Part shown: positions 52,856 to 63,207 of the stretch, in pieces | How positions within the stretch are numbered: position 1 is the stretch's first letter | Layout of the letters: each line of letters starts with the position of its first letter | DNA from: Saprospiraceae bacterium | Lineage (GTDB): Bacteria; Bacteroidota; Bacteroidia; Chitinophagales; Saprospiraceae | Assembly (NCBI GenBank): GCA_020631235.1 | Contig: JAHDHQ010000005.1 | Span: 101,182-165,181 of the forward strand | Length of the DNA: 64,000 nucleotides | Direction of reading: 5' to 3' | Made by a program: the position numbers and the translations under genes | The notes under the pieces: generated by a model | The model's database searches: none | Seen by the model: the letters and a program-made list of their open reading frames with translations, nothing else | Told to the model about the DNA's origin: nothing

Positions 52856-55800
52856 TTACTTAATTATTGATATTTGTTTGCTTGCTTTGATATTTGGGCC
52901 AATTATTTGGAGCAAATAATTACCTGCTGGAATCATAGAAATATCAATAGTTTCTGTAATGGAATCTGTCTGATTAATTGTTTGCTTATGTACCAACTGT
53001 CCTTGATAGTTAAAAACATTCAATGTGCCTTCAAAATATTCTGAAGATTGTAAATCAACAGTTATGTGGTTTGTTGCAGGATTCGGATAAGCCTTGAATG
53101 AGTTTACAATAGTTAAATGTTGATTTGAAGAAATTGTTTCTATAACTGTCTCAAAGGTGCTAGTACAACCGTGCACATCAGTTACATAAACTTCGATTCT
53201 TCCTTCGTTTAATCCTTCGGCAAAGCTTCCTTGTTGACCATCTTCCCACTCAAAATCAAAGGGACCATCACCTTCAATAACTGTAATGTTTGAAGTTCCA
53301 TCGAAACCTGCAGGACTAGCTGGTGTATTTTCAAAACTAACTTCTATGGTAGGTGGATTTTCAAGAAGGGTGCTTTGAGTTGCCTGGCAACCATTAGGAC
53401 CAGTTACTATCACGGTGTAGATTCCAGCTACACCTGCTTGGATGTTTTGATCAAATGATTCAAAGCCCTCAGGCCCATTCCATTCGAAACTTGAACCATT
53501 TGGAGGGTTCGTTAATGTAATATCTCCTAAGTTGTCAAAACAGTCGATTATGCTTGCTTCTAAATCAAATACTGGATCATTAAAATCAGCTAAAACTTCT
53601 ACAGTTGATGTCACACTACAACCGTTTGCTGCAGTAGCTACGACTGTATATTCTCCAGCATTTTGAACCAATGGATTAGGGTCAATAGATATAAATCCAT
53701 TGGGTCCAGTCCACATGACTGATACATCATCATCCGAAGTGACAGATAAATTAATTACTGCATTGTTACAATCTAGTGTGCCGCCTGTTGCAAAAATTTC
53801 GGGCGTTACCACATCACTAAATACTTCGACTGTTGCTACAGAGACACATCCATTTGCACTAGTAGCTTCCACGGTATAAAATCCAGCTTCCACAACTGTT
53901 GGGTTAGGCTCAGATGAAGTAAAACTACTCGGACCGCTCCACAAATAGCTTACTTCAACATCAGCGCTTGCTGAGATGACAATAAATTCATTTTGGCAAT
54001 CTAATGTCCCACCTGTTATTTCTACTTCGGGAAATTCAAAATCTTCTTCTATCGTTAAAGAGGCTACTCCCGAACAACCGTTTTGTCCAGTTACAGTTAA
54101 AACATACATTCCTCCTTCAGAAACTTCTGGCGTTAATTCACTGGATGTAAATCCATTGGGACCAGTCCACATAATATTGATGTTTTCACCTTCCACACTT
54201 CCTTGTAAATTAGTTGTTGGCTGAGCACAATTTATTTGACCGTCGAAAACCACGGGGATTGGTGAATTAAAATCTTCTTCAATTACTATAAATGTGTTAG
54301 CATTACATCCATTGGTACTTGTAACTTCAATGGTGTAAACACCAGGTTCAGCTACTTCTATGTTTTTATCATCTGAAGTAAAGTTATTAGGTCCCGACCA
54401 TGCGTATATTACATCTTCATTATTTATCTCGACATTGATAATAACTGTACTATTATTACAATCAATAACTCCACCGGTTAATGATATAACTGGTAGATCA
54501 TCATCAGCAGTTACTTCTACCGTCATCATACTAGTACAACCATTGGTGCCGGTTGCAACCACAGTATAGCTTCCAGCCGTATTTACTTGAGGATTTGCGA
54601 TTGCTGCTTCGAAATCATCCGGACCAGTCCACATATAATTTACGTTTTCATCTGTTGAATTTGCACTTATGGTAATCACGTTGTTTTCACAATTTAGTAA
54701 ACCACCAGTGGCTGTTAGATCAGGTCCTTCACCATCAAAGCTTACTTGTACCATAACAGAATTCATGCAGCCATTTTGACCTATTGCAGTTGCGGTATAA
54801 TCTCCTGCTTCACTAACAATAGGGCTTGATTCTTCACTAGAAAATCCGTTCGGTCCTTCCCATTCAAAAGTTACTCCTTCATCTGGGGATGAAACTGAAA
54901 TAGTAGTGCTTTCATTGGCACAATTAAGCATTCCACCCTCCGCAATGACAACGGGAATGGTTAAATCTTCTGAAGCAACGGCTAAGCCAGTAGCGACACA
55001 GCCATTAGGTGCCATTATAGTCACTGTGTAAATACCTGCTTCATCAACAGATATTGTAGATTCATCGCTAGTAAACCCGTTAGGCCCAGTCCAAGTATAT
55101 GTGACACCTTCTGTGTCTGAACTGGCTGACAAACTAGTTTCTGCATTATTGCAATCGATTACTCCACCAACGGTGGTTAAGTCTGGAACATTGGTATCGG
55201 TTAACACCTCCACTTGGGCAGAAGCAGTACATCCATCTAATGTTTCAGCAGTTACAGTATAAGTACCAGCTTGGCTTACGATTGGATTTTGTTCGTTCGA
55301 AGAAAAACCACCTGGACCTTGCCAAGAATACGTTACATCCGATGTAGAGTTTGCTGACAAGGTTATTGCTCCCCCTTGACAATCTAAGGTTCCACCTTCA
55401 GCCGTTAAATCAGGAGCTGTTTCAAAATTTACATTGATATTATCTTCAGCGCAACAACCATTTTCTGAGTAAACAACTACAGAGTAATTATCAGTTGTGT
55501 TTACCGTAATGCTTTGGGTTGTTTCTCCAGTGGACCACAAATAACTAGTGCCTGCTTCTGCTGTAATTTCATAATCAGGCACATCGCACAATACTATATC
55601 TTCTCCTAAATCGATAGAGAAATTATTTTCAATGGAAACATTCCAATTGTATGATACGGCGTTTCCACAATAATCAGAAGCCGTATAGGTATAGGTGTAA
55701 ACTTCAACGATATTAGCATCACAATCATCTGTAGAAGAAGTAATAGTAAATTCAATTAAGTCTGAAACATCTCCATTGCAAGCATCCATGCTCATTAATA

Positions 55801-57796
55801 CTGGTGGATCTGGAAATTCGTCACCACATTGAATGACAACATCAGCTATCTGGCCTGATAAAATAGGTGCTTGAGTATCAACTAATTCTATAGATAAAGA
55901 GGTAAACCCTATAACACCGCATGCACTTTCTGCTTGATATTCAATAGTAGTCAAGCCAGATGATGATCCATCACATTCTGCGTCGAAAAAGCTACCTGAC
56001 TCAGATCCAACAACTTCACCATTACAAGTTCCTGCACTCGGAATATAACTATCGATGATCTCTTGTAAATCATCTACTCCACATTCGCCGGTAACCAACA
56101 TTGGTAAATCAAAAGGTGCTAGCCAGACCGGTTGTAATTGGTCTGTAATTATTACTTCATAACTTGCCTCAGCAATATTTCCACAAGCATCTTCGATTAT
56201 GAAGGAGTGTGTTTCAGTCTCAATAATCCCACTTCCATCAGAACAATCATTAGCTACAATTGAAATGGTTTCGATTAATCCAAAGGTAACATCTCCTTCA
56301 CAAGCATCATCTGCGAATATATCTACTCCAATAGCAGGAATATTTGGTAAAAAGTCATCGCCGCAATCATACATAATTGGTTCAGATGGGATACCACTAA
56401 TAATAGGAGCTTGTGTATCTAAAAGCTCTACAGTTATGGATTTATAGCTTGAACTAACTACATCAGGAAAAGGTCCATTTTCATTTCCTGTTTGGTACCA
56501 TTCAGTTAAACTATTTGCTCCGCCACAAATATTTAATTCGTATGCATTATCTAATTTTTCTATCCAATTTTCAAGATTAGGACAATTGTCAGTAACACTT
56601 AAATTTGCTTCTTCATCTAAAATCATTTGGGCTGCATCGTCAACCCCACATTCTCCAATTAATGTTATATTTAAATCTCCTGTAAAAGAAGGTGCAATAC
56701 CATCCATTACACTCACGACGGTTTGACAAGTTGTTTCATTCCCATTTCCATCTTCAATAGACCAATTATAGGTATAATATCCAGGGGTATTACTCCATGA
56801 GTATGGAAATGAACTGCCTGGAATTAAACCGTAAGGACCGAATAAAGTGCCATCAGGGTCAATCAGGGTTACTAGCCCTGATACATCACAATTGTCCATA
56901 AACGTGGGATCAATGATTTCCCATTCTGCTTCACAATTCTCATCAAAGAATACATCAAAACTAGTTGGACATTCCACGAAAACCGGAAATTCAGAATCCG
57001 TAGCTTCGAGTAAAAAATTATAAGCTGGACTTGTACAACCATAATCATCTTCCACAAATATATTGTTCTCACCTGTTTCTATCCATAAATTAATAGCTTC
57101 TACATTTGCTGATGTGGAATTACTTAAATCATTTGCATAAACAGTCGATGCAGCACAAATTCCATCTTCCACCACAATGTCAATTTGTGCTTCAGAGCCA
57201 GGGCATTCTGGCGCTGATCCATTTAAAACGACACTGGTCACAGATGGACAAATATTTCCAAATACAATTTCAGAATAGAATACTTCTGAAAAATAGCTTG
57301 CTTGAAAATTATCATTACAAATTTTTATTTTCCAAATTCCATCAGCATTAATACCATCATCGTTAAGACTGCCAAAATCATCCTCAGGTTGTGATTCCAC
57401 ATAGTATAAACTGCTCCATGTATCTTGAGGTGTAGGGAGTGAAGGACACGGAATGTATCTCACAGCACAAATTCCTCCAGACCATCCGGGAAATGATCCT
57501 GAAGTGGATGCTGCCATTACAAATTCTGAACCATCGGGTGCTTCTAATACTACGTCGACAAAATAGCCGTCAAAGACATCTATATCTATAAAAACTTGAG
57601 TAATGCCTAAATTATCAACGCCTAAATTGCCAATGCCGCTCACACTCACATTAATTTCTTGAGGAGCTCCTACACATTCGTCAAATACAGGACCGGTAAA
57701 GTCTCCAACGAAAGTTTGTGCAAAAGCACTTCCTGTTAAACTTATAAAAAGTAAAATTTTTAAATAATTAATAATGGTAAGTAGATAGGATTTCAT
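52856..57796 (-). CDS. Giant T9SS cargo: P-domain-like N-terminus, HYR-like region, tandem Ig-like repeats, CTD
   Basis: N-terminal GNLGVDNLGITQVFIDIDVFDGYFVDVVLEAPDGSEF; about 9 units of xGGxLDCxN...WTGPNGFTS...AGxYTVxxTxxNGC; CTD AYPNPATNHITVDL...PAGNYLLQIIGPNIKASKQISIIK. Start revised from 57826. Confidence 0.88.
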   Translation of the reverse strand: MKSYLLTIINYLKILLFISLTGSAFAQTFVGDFTGPVFDECVGAPQEINVSVSGIGNLGVDNLGITQVFIDIDVFDGYFVDVVLEAPDGSEFVMAASTSGSFPGWSGGICAVRYIPCPSLPTPQDTWSSLYYVESQPEDDFGSLNDDGINADGIWKIKICNDNFQASYFSEVFYSEIVFGNICPSVTSVVLNGSAPECPGSEAQIDIVVEDGICAASTVYANDLSNSTSANVEAINLWIETGENNIFVEDDYGCTSPAYNFLLEATDSEFPVFVECPTSFDVFFDENCEAEWEIIDPTFMDNCDVSGLVTLIDPDGTLFGPYGLIPGSSFPYSWSNTPGYYTYNWSIEDGNGNETTCQTVVSVMDGIAPSFTGDLNITLIGECGVDDAAQMILDEEANLSVTDNCPNLENWIEKLDNAYELNICGGANSLTEWYQTGNENGPFPDVVSSSYKSITVELLDTQAPIISGIPSEPIMYDCGDDFLPNIPAIGVDIFADDACEGDVTFGLIETISIVANDCSDGSGIIETETHSFIIEDACGNIAEASYEVIITDQLQPVWLAPFDLPMLVTGECGVDDLQEIIDSYIPSAGTCNGEVVGSESGSFFDAECDGSSSGLTTIEYQAESACGVIGFTSLSIELVDTQAPILSGQIADVVIQCGDEFPDPPVLMSMDACNGDVSDLIEFTITSSTDDCDANIVEVYTYTYTASDYCGNAVSYNWNVSIENNFSIDLGEDIVLCDVPDYEITAEAGTSYLWSTGETTQSITVNTTDNYSVVVYSENGCCAEDNINVNFETAPDLTAEGGTLDCQGGAITLSANSTSDVTYSWQGPGGFSSNEQNPIVSQAGTYTVTAETLDGCTASAQVEVLTDTNVPDLTTVGGVIDCNNAETSLSASSDTEGVTYTWTGPNGFTSDESTISVDEAGIYTVTIMAPNGCVATGLAVASEDLTIPVVIAEGGMLNCANESTTISVSSPDEGVTFEWEGPNGFSSEESSPIVSEAGDYTATAIGQNGCMNSVMVQVSFDGEGPDLTATGGLLNCENNVITISANSTDENVNYMWTGPDDFEAAIANPQVNTAGSYTVVATGTNGCTSMMTVEVTADDDLPVISLTGGVIDCNNSTVIINVEINNEDVIYAWSGPNNFTSDDKNIEVAEPGVYTIEVTSTNGCNANTFIVIEEDFNSPIPVVFDGQINCAQPTTNLQGSVEGENINIMWTGPNGFTSSELTPEVSEGGMYVLTVTGQNGCSGVASLTIEEDFEFPEVEITGGTLDCQNEFIVISASADVEVSYLWSGPSSFTSSEPNPTVVEAGFYTVEATSANGCVSVATVEVFSDVVTPEIFATGGTLDCNNAVINLSVTSDDDVSVMWTGPNGFISIDPNPLVQNAGEYTVVATAANGCSVTSTVEVLADFNDPVFDLEASIIDCFDNLGDITLTNPPNGSSFEWNGPEGFESFDQNIQAGVAGIYTVIVTGPNGCQATQSTLLENPPTIEVSFENTPASPAGFDGTSNITVIEGDGPFDFEWEDGQQGSFAEGLNEGRIEVYVTDVHGCTSTFETVIETISSNQHLTIVNSFKAYPNPATNHITVDLQSSEYFEGTLNVFNYQGQLVHKQTINQTDSITETIDISMIPAGNYLLQIIGPNIKASKQISIIK
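53375..55425 (-). repeat. Protein-coding tandem repeat, about 9 units of 228-234 bp
   Basis: Recurring ACAATC(T/A)A...CCACC (reverse of GGxxDC) at near-constant 76-78 codon spacing. Confidence 0.85.
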
Positions 57797-57823
57797 AATT
57801 ACTTGTTTGATTATATAATATCT

Positions 57824-57870
57824 CAAAAGTAATTTGATGATCCATCCTCTCAGTCACATGAAAATGTGAA
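57824..57870 (-). promoter_or_regulatory. Cargo-gene promoter: inverted-repeat operator + -7 box
   Basis: Minus strand: TTCACATTTTCATGTGAC (57870-57853) - N21 - TACTTTTG (57831-57824), 35 nt before ATG 57796. Confidence 0.75.
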
Positions 57871-57978
57871 ATTGCAGGTGTTAAAAGCAAAAAAATAGTG
57901 ATTATGATCTATCTTCCAAAATATAAGCTTATTTAAAATCGCTTCAAATGAGTACCCCAAAGACAGATTATTTGTAAT

Positions 57979-58013
57979 AAAAAAAAGCGCTTCACCAGAA
58001 GCGCTTTTTTTTT
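57979..58013 (-). terminator. Intrinsic terminator, possibly bidirectional
   Basis: AAAAAAAGCGCTTC acca GAAGCGCTTTTTTTTT. Confidence 0.9.
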
Positions 58014-58029
58014 ATGTTTAGTTTAAGTT

Positions 58030-59436
58030 TTATTTAAACCTGACCCTTACTGTTTCACCGATCCAGCAAGGAACTTTCACTGATTGTCCAGCCTTAACTT
58101 TTCTCATAAAGCCTTCTTGTTTTTCCGGTAATGAAGCATAGTATTTGCTTAATCTAGATTGCGCTTCTTCAGCAGCTTCCGGATCAATACTTTTTGCGTA
58201 TTCATATTTTTCCATAGCAGCAATTATAGCTAGTCTAACAGCCCAGTCATCACCACATCCACGAGCAGAACTTCCATACATATCACCTATGGTTATGTAA
58301 GGATCTCCCCAATTCGGTCTTAATTTGGCTGCTTCTCTTGCATTGTTCCTAGCATCACTATACTTCTTGAATTTACTATATTGAATTTTAGCGACAGAAA
58401 GTAAGTAACTTGCTTTTTTTACATTGTCAGTTTCCTTGGCAATGGCTTTTTCGTAGTAAGAAATAGCTCCTTGAAAATCACCCTCTTGTCTAAGTTTTTT
58501 TGCGTATTTCGCCGGATTATTCTCCTTATCGTCAGATAACATTTGAGCATTCGCTGCGGCAGCATAAGTTTTCCATTTGCCGTCTAGTTCCTTAACTAAT
58601 TCGTCATCATCAGCACAACCTTGGGCTTTTAGCTTTGCAAGTACTTTCTTTATAACATCTTTGTCATCAGGGTTAGCATCGTACTCAGGTCTTAATTTGT
58701 TTTTGAAAAATTCACAATCAAATATTTCACTTTCCACCGGCGCATAGTGCACTTTAGATGCTTTCCATGCTTGTTCGAAATAAGTGCCGTAATCTGCATT
58801 GTTTTCTATGTTATGTTGGGCAATTTTTTCTAGAGACTGGTAAATCTCTAAAGCTTGTGCTTTTTCTATTTTACCCTTTTGGTATTGATACACTGCAATT
58901 TTTGCCAGTGGATCGAAAACAATATATTCCACATCATTACCACCTAAGTTCATCGCTTCTTGTAAAACTTCAAAGTTTTTAGAATAGGGAGAATTTAGAG
59001 AATAGTACATATCATATCCTTGTCTACCTCGTAAATAGGAGATACGTTGGTTTACACATTCTTCTGTATCTCCACATTTTAAAGAAATGCTTTTTGCTCT
59101 GTAACATTCTACTGCTTGGTCATATAAGGCTACAACTTTGCTTGCAAATTCTTTTTTCTCAGCATCATCTGTAGAGTTTTGAAATTTGTGAAGATAGATT
59201 TTAGCTCCATCTGTCATATGGTAATCTCTTTTTCCGTCTGCGGCTGGGGCTATATCGTATGCTTTTTGCCAGTTTTCGAAGGCAGTAGAATAATCTTCCG
59301 TCTTTAAGGCTGATCGATAGATAGAGTGTGCATCTGTAGCTTCACTTTCTTTTTCATTTCCAATCCAATTTGCACATTGTGCATTTCCAAATGTAGCTAT
59401 TCCAACAAAGAATAACATGTACATCAATTTACTCAT
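58030..59436 (-). CDS. Secreted TPR protein ending in a CWI motif; paralog of 36235-37659
   Basis: AFENWQKAYDIAPAADGKRDYHMTDGAKIYLHKF; KLRPNWGDPYITIGDMYGSSARGCGDD; GQSVKVPCWIGETVRVRFK. Confidence 0.82.
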   Translation of the reverse strand: MSKLMYMLFFVGIATFGNAQCANWIGNEKESEATDAHSIYRSALKTEDYSTAFENWQKAYDIAPAADGKRDYHMTDGAKIYLHKFQNSTDDAEKKEFASKVVALYDQAVECYRAKSISLKCGDTEECVNQRISYLRGRQGYDMYYSLNSPYSKNFEVLQEAMNLGGNDVEYIVFDPLAKIAVYQYQKGKIEKAQALEIYQSLEKIAQHNIENNADYGTYFEQAWKASKVHYAPVESEIFDCEFFKNKLRPEYDANPDDKDVIKKVLAKLKAQGCADDDELVKELDGKWKTYAAAANAQMLSDDKENNPAKYAKKLRQEGDFQGAISYYEKAIAKETDNVKKASYLLSVAKIQYSKFKKYSDARNNAREAAKLRPNWGDPYITIGDMYGSSARGCGDDWAVRLAIIAAMEKYEYAKSIDPEAAEEAQSRLSKYYASLPEKQEGFMRKVKAGQSVKVPCWIGETVRVRFK

Positions 59437-59531
59437 AGCTTAAGTTTATTTGGTGCTTTTTCAGTGTTTAATAAATACAATGTCAAGATGATATAATTTT
59501 CTATTATGGTGTGTTAAAGGAATTTTAAAGT

Positions 59532-60869
59532 TTAGTTATACTTCCTTTTAAGGAACCACTCATCGTCATTAAATGAGAATCCGAATCTCAATTCCATATA
59601 ATTTTCAACAAGAACTTCAGAGGCCATCTTTCGGCCTAATGCAATATTTATATCCGCAATAGAAGATTTACGTTGGTATATAAATGGCATACCTAAACCA
59701 AAGGTAACTCCCATGTTGCTCACTTGGTTTCCATTAAAACTAGAAGGCTCTGTTCTTGTATAAAAACCTGCTTTATAATTAATTCTTGATAAAAAGTTTG
59801 TGATCGAATTGTATTTTGGTACATAATAAAACCCGACATTGAAAGAGTTAATATCACTTAAAGATCTAGGGTCTACGTCGTTTGTATAACTAGACCATGG
59901 GGAAGTACTATAAGCAACTGAGGCACCCCATTTATTGCCAGCTTTATAACTCAATCCGAAACCTATTGTACCTGGAATAGTCATCATACCTGCACTATCT
60001 TGAACAAAAGTTAAAGTATCAATGATATCGCTTGTGTTGGTGGCATTTAAAAAAGTAAATTCACTACTGGTTTCACTTGTATTCGCATTAGAATTACTTG
60101 AATAGTGGAGACCTGCTGTTAATATATTTTTTGGTATTAGTTTATCTTCATCCAAGGCTTTCTTGTTAAGAATGTGAGAATACATCAAGCCACCATCCAC
60201 TTGGAAGCCTCTGATGGAATAAGCCGTCGTAAAAATGTTATTAAAGGGATTTAGATAGTCCACATAAAAGATGTTTTTCTCATAGTTAATTCTACCAAAA
60301 ATGTAGCCTAGATTTACCCCAGCAGAAAAGCCATCATACTGAAAACTATTACCCCACAATAGTTTAGTTGTTCCACCATAACCCGTATAATTTCTTTCTA
60401 TTTGACCGACTCCTTCGATGGTTTCTGTTGTGGTTAGATTATAACCTACTTTAGAATACTGCTGTAAAGAAAAGCACATACCTAGGTTATACTTTCTTTC
60501 AATGGGACTAAGGGTTCTGTTAATAGAGTTAAACAAAGGAAAGGCGATAGACATATAATCAAAGCCACCTGTCCAATTTCGATAGTTACTGTTATCAGTC
60601 GATAGATCATAATATTTTGCACTCAATCCTAAGTCAAAACTGGTTTTTTTCAAATACCCATAAGAGGCCGGATTCAGAGTGTTTGTTTGTGACTCACTGT
60701 AATAACCTGATGCGGCAAAGCCCATACCGGCAGTCGAAGAAAAGACTTGTGGGTACAAATCACCTATTCCAAATCTTGAGAAAATAGAATTATTCTGAGC
60801 CTGTCCTTGTAAAAGTAAGGGCAGCAATATGAGATTTGATAATATAATTAATCTAGCTACAATATTCAT
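59532..60869 (-). CDS. Outer-membrane beta-barrel protein
   Basis: Signal peptide; QAQNNSIFSRFGIGDLYPQVFSSTAGMGFAASGYYSESQTNTLNPASYGYL; barrel strands. Confidence 0.75.
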   Translation of the reverse strand: MNIVARLIILSNLILLPLLLQGQAQNNSIFSRFGIGDLYPQVFSSTAGMGFAASGYYSESQTNTLNPASYGYLKKTSFDLGLSAKYYDLSTDNSNYRNWTGGFDYMSIAFPLFNSINRTLSPIERKYNLGMCFSLQQYSKVGYNLTTTETIEGVGQIERNYTGYGGTTKLLWGNSFQYDGFSAGVNLGYIFGRINYEKNIFYVDYLNPFNNIFTTAYSIRGFQVDGGLMYSHILNKKALDEDKLIPKNILTAGLHYSSNSNANTSETSSEFTFLNATNTSDIIDTLTFVQDSAGMMTIPGTIGFGLSYKAGNKWGASVAYSTSPWSSYTNDVDPRSLSDINSFNVGFYYVPKYNSITNFLSRINYKAGFYTRTEPSSFNGNQVSNMGVTFGLGMPFIYQRKSSIADINIALGRKMASEVLVENYMELRFGFSFNDDEWFLKRKYN

Positions 60870-61572
60870 TTAAGTAGTTTAATCCATCCAAGATGAGAAA
60901 TGGAAGCACAAATATCTCAGTTTCTAACAACTCTGCAAAATCATTTGCTGCTCCGCCTGTAAAAATCACCTTTAATTCAGGGTATTTGTCCTTCATTAAA
61001 GATATATAACCTTTTAATTCAAATAATATTCCATAAAATGCACCATTTTCCAGTGCCATTGCTGTTGACCTACCCAAAATTTCATCATGTTTTTTAAGAT
61101 GACCTAATGGAAGCTTGGACGTCATTTGATCCATCGCATCTAAGCGCATCTTCCAGCCTGGAGAAATATTGCCTCCTAGAAACCGCTTATCTGCAGTCAG
61201 TATATCAATCGTCAAACAAGTTCCTAAATCAACCACTAAGCAGTGTTGACCAGGAAAATGATTTAATGCTCCTAAGCATGCAGTAATTCTATCAACTCCC
61301 AATGTGGTAGGCGTATCATATTCTAGAGTCAAAGGCATTTGAGAGTCATGCCCCACAATGGTATATTCTTTTGGAATATCTAAGCGATTAAGCAGTTGAT
61401 CAGTGTTTTTTCTAACTGAGCTCACCCATACGTTCTGGATGTTTTGTCTATGTAAGAAAAGGCTTAGTTCTGGATCTTCTTCATTTTTAATTTTAATGAA
61501 GTCAACCATCAAAGAGCCATCATAAAGAGCTAGTTTGATAAAAGTATTTCCTATGTCTATACTTAGGTTCAA
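60853..61572 (-). CDS. coaX: Type III pantothenate kinase
   Basis: MNLSIDIGNTFIKLALYDG; LGVDRITACLGA; CLVVDLGTCLTIDIL; GGNISPGWKMRLDAM; VIFTGGAA. Confidence 0.95.
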   Translation of the reverse strand: MNLSIDIGNTFIKLALYDGSLMVDFIKIKNEEDPELSLFLHRQNIQNVWVSSVRKNTDQLLNRLDIPKEYTIVGHDSQMPLTLEYDTPTTLGVDRITACLGALNHFPGQHCLVVDLGTCLTIDILTADKRFLGGNISPGWKMRLDAMDQMTSKLPLGHLKKHDEILGRSTAMALENGAFYGILFELKGYISLMKDKYPELKVIFTGGAANDFAELLETEIFVLPFLILDGLNYLNEYCS

Positions 61573-61576
61573 GCCA

Positions 61577-63103
61577 TTAGTGTTTAAAATGTCTAACCCC
61601 TGTAAAGACCATGGCGATGTTTAGATCGTTACAAGCATCTATACTCATTTGATCATTAATCGACCCACCGGGCTGAACAATCGCGCTTACTCCTGCCTCA
61701 CCAGCAAGTTTGACACAATCAGGGAAAGGGAAAAAAGCATCCGAGGCCATTACGGAACCAGTGGTGTCGAAACCAAATTTTTCAGCCTTTTCTATAGCTT
61801 GTTTGCAGGCGTCAACTCTCGAAGTTTGGCCACAGCCCATACCGATCAATTGATTGTTTTTCACAAGGACTATAGTATTTGATTTTAAGTGTTTGACACA
61901 TTTATTTGCAAAAGCTAAAGCCATTAATTCTTCTTCCGTAGCTTCCTTGAAGGTCTTATTTTCAAAAGATGATTTATCTTCCACTTGGGCATCAGTATCT
62001 TGGACAATAACTCCGTCTAAAATGGATTTATATTGTTTATCTGAAGAAGGATATCTGTTAAGTTCTAGGAGTACTCTTTTTTTCTTCTTAGTGAGAAGTT
62101 GGATAGCTTCTTCAGAAAAAGAGGGTGCAATGAGCACTTCATAAAAGATTTCATTGATTGCGCTCGCGGTTTCTAAATCGATCTCAGCATTGAAAATAAT
62201 AACTCCTCCGAAGGCCGATGTTGGGTCACCAGCCAGGGCATCTCTCCAAGCGTCTATCATACGTGATCTGGTAGCGACTCCACAGGCGTTTGTATGTTTT
62301 AATACACAGCAAGTAATCGGATTATCCTTAAATTCTTTCATTAATTGGATAGCTGCATCTACGTCTACTAGATTATTAAAGGACACAGCTTTGCCAGAAA
62401 TTTGTCTAAACATCGGCGCTAATTCACCAAAGAAAATACCTTTTTGATGTGGATTTTCTCCGTACCTCAGAGAAGTTGAATGAGCAAAATTGACACTAAA
62501 CTTTTTTTCTTGTGACAAATAACTAGAAATGTGGTTGTCGTAGTTTGATGAGATGTTAAACGCGGCTGCAGCAAGATTTTTTCTTTGTTCAATGCCGCTT
62601 GACGCTTTTTGTTCTAGTATATTTTTTAGTGTAGGGTACTGGTCTTTGGATGGGATAACGACAACATCCTTAAAGTTTTTAGCAGCCGCACGAATTAAAG
62701 CTATACCGCCAATATCGATTTTCTCAATAATCGCCGATTCGTCATTTGTATTTTTTACAGTTTCTTCGAACGGATAAAGATCTACAATAACTAAATCAAA
62801 AGTGGGTATGGCATATTCTGATAATTCTGCAAGATGACCTTCTTCTCTTTTAGCTAAGATACCTCCAAAAACTTTTGGATGTAAGGTTTTTACTCGGCCT
62901 CCAAGAATTGAAGGGTAGCCAGTCAGTTCTTCTACTTTATGGAGGTCTACTTCATAATTTTCTAGAAAAGCATAAGTTCCGCCAGTGGAATAAACTTTGA
63001 CCTGATTAGCAATAAGTCCGGGAATAATATTTTCAAGTCCATCTTTATGAAAAACTGAAATGAGGGCTGATTTTATTTGAATAGGTTCTTGCATCCTTAG
63101 CAA
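61577..63103 (-). CDS. purH: Bifunctional AICAR formyltransferase/IMP cyclohydrolase
   Basis: IKSALISVFHKDGLENIIPGL; STGGTYAFLE; GGRVKTLHPKVFGGILA; LRYGENPHQKG; VLKHTNACGVA; SDAFFPFPDCV. Confidence 0.98.
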   Translation of the reverse strand: MLRMQEPIQIKSALISVFHKDGLENIIPGLIANQVKVYSTGGTYAFLENYEVDLHKVEELTGYPSILGGRVKTLHPKVFGGILAKREEGHLAELSEYAIPTFDLVIVDLYPFEETVKNTNDESAIIEKIDIGGIALIRAAAKNFKDVVVIPSKDQYPTLKNILEQKASSGIEQRKNLAAAAFNISSNYDNHISSYLSQEKKFSVNFAHSTSLRYGENPHQKGIFFGELAPMFRQISGKAVSFNNLVDVDAAIQLMKEFKDNPITCCVLKHTNACGVATRSRMIDAWRDALAGDPTSAFGGVIIFNAEIDLETASAINEIFYEVLIAPSFSEEAIQLLTKKKKRVLLELNRYPSSDKQYKSILDGVIVQDTDAQVEDKSSFENKTFKEATEEELMALAFANKCVKHLKSNTIVLVKNNQLIGMGCGQTSRVDACKQAIEKAEKFGFDTTGSVMASDAFFPFPDCVKLAGEAGVSAIVQPGGSINDQMSIDACNDLNIAMVFTGVRHFKH

Positions 63104-63207
63104 TTGGTTTTAAAATGGGTGGTTTATATTCCATTTAACAAGCCGCAAATATACTATTAAAACCCAGTTTTAAGGATAGCTCAAGTTTAATTATCTGAGT
63201 AAAAAAA

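Noticed and set aside
53375-55425. Regular about 230-bp repeats resembling an array
   Set aside because: Not CRISPR: units are long, divergent, in frame and encode Ig-like domains.
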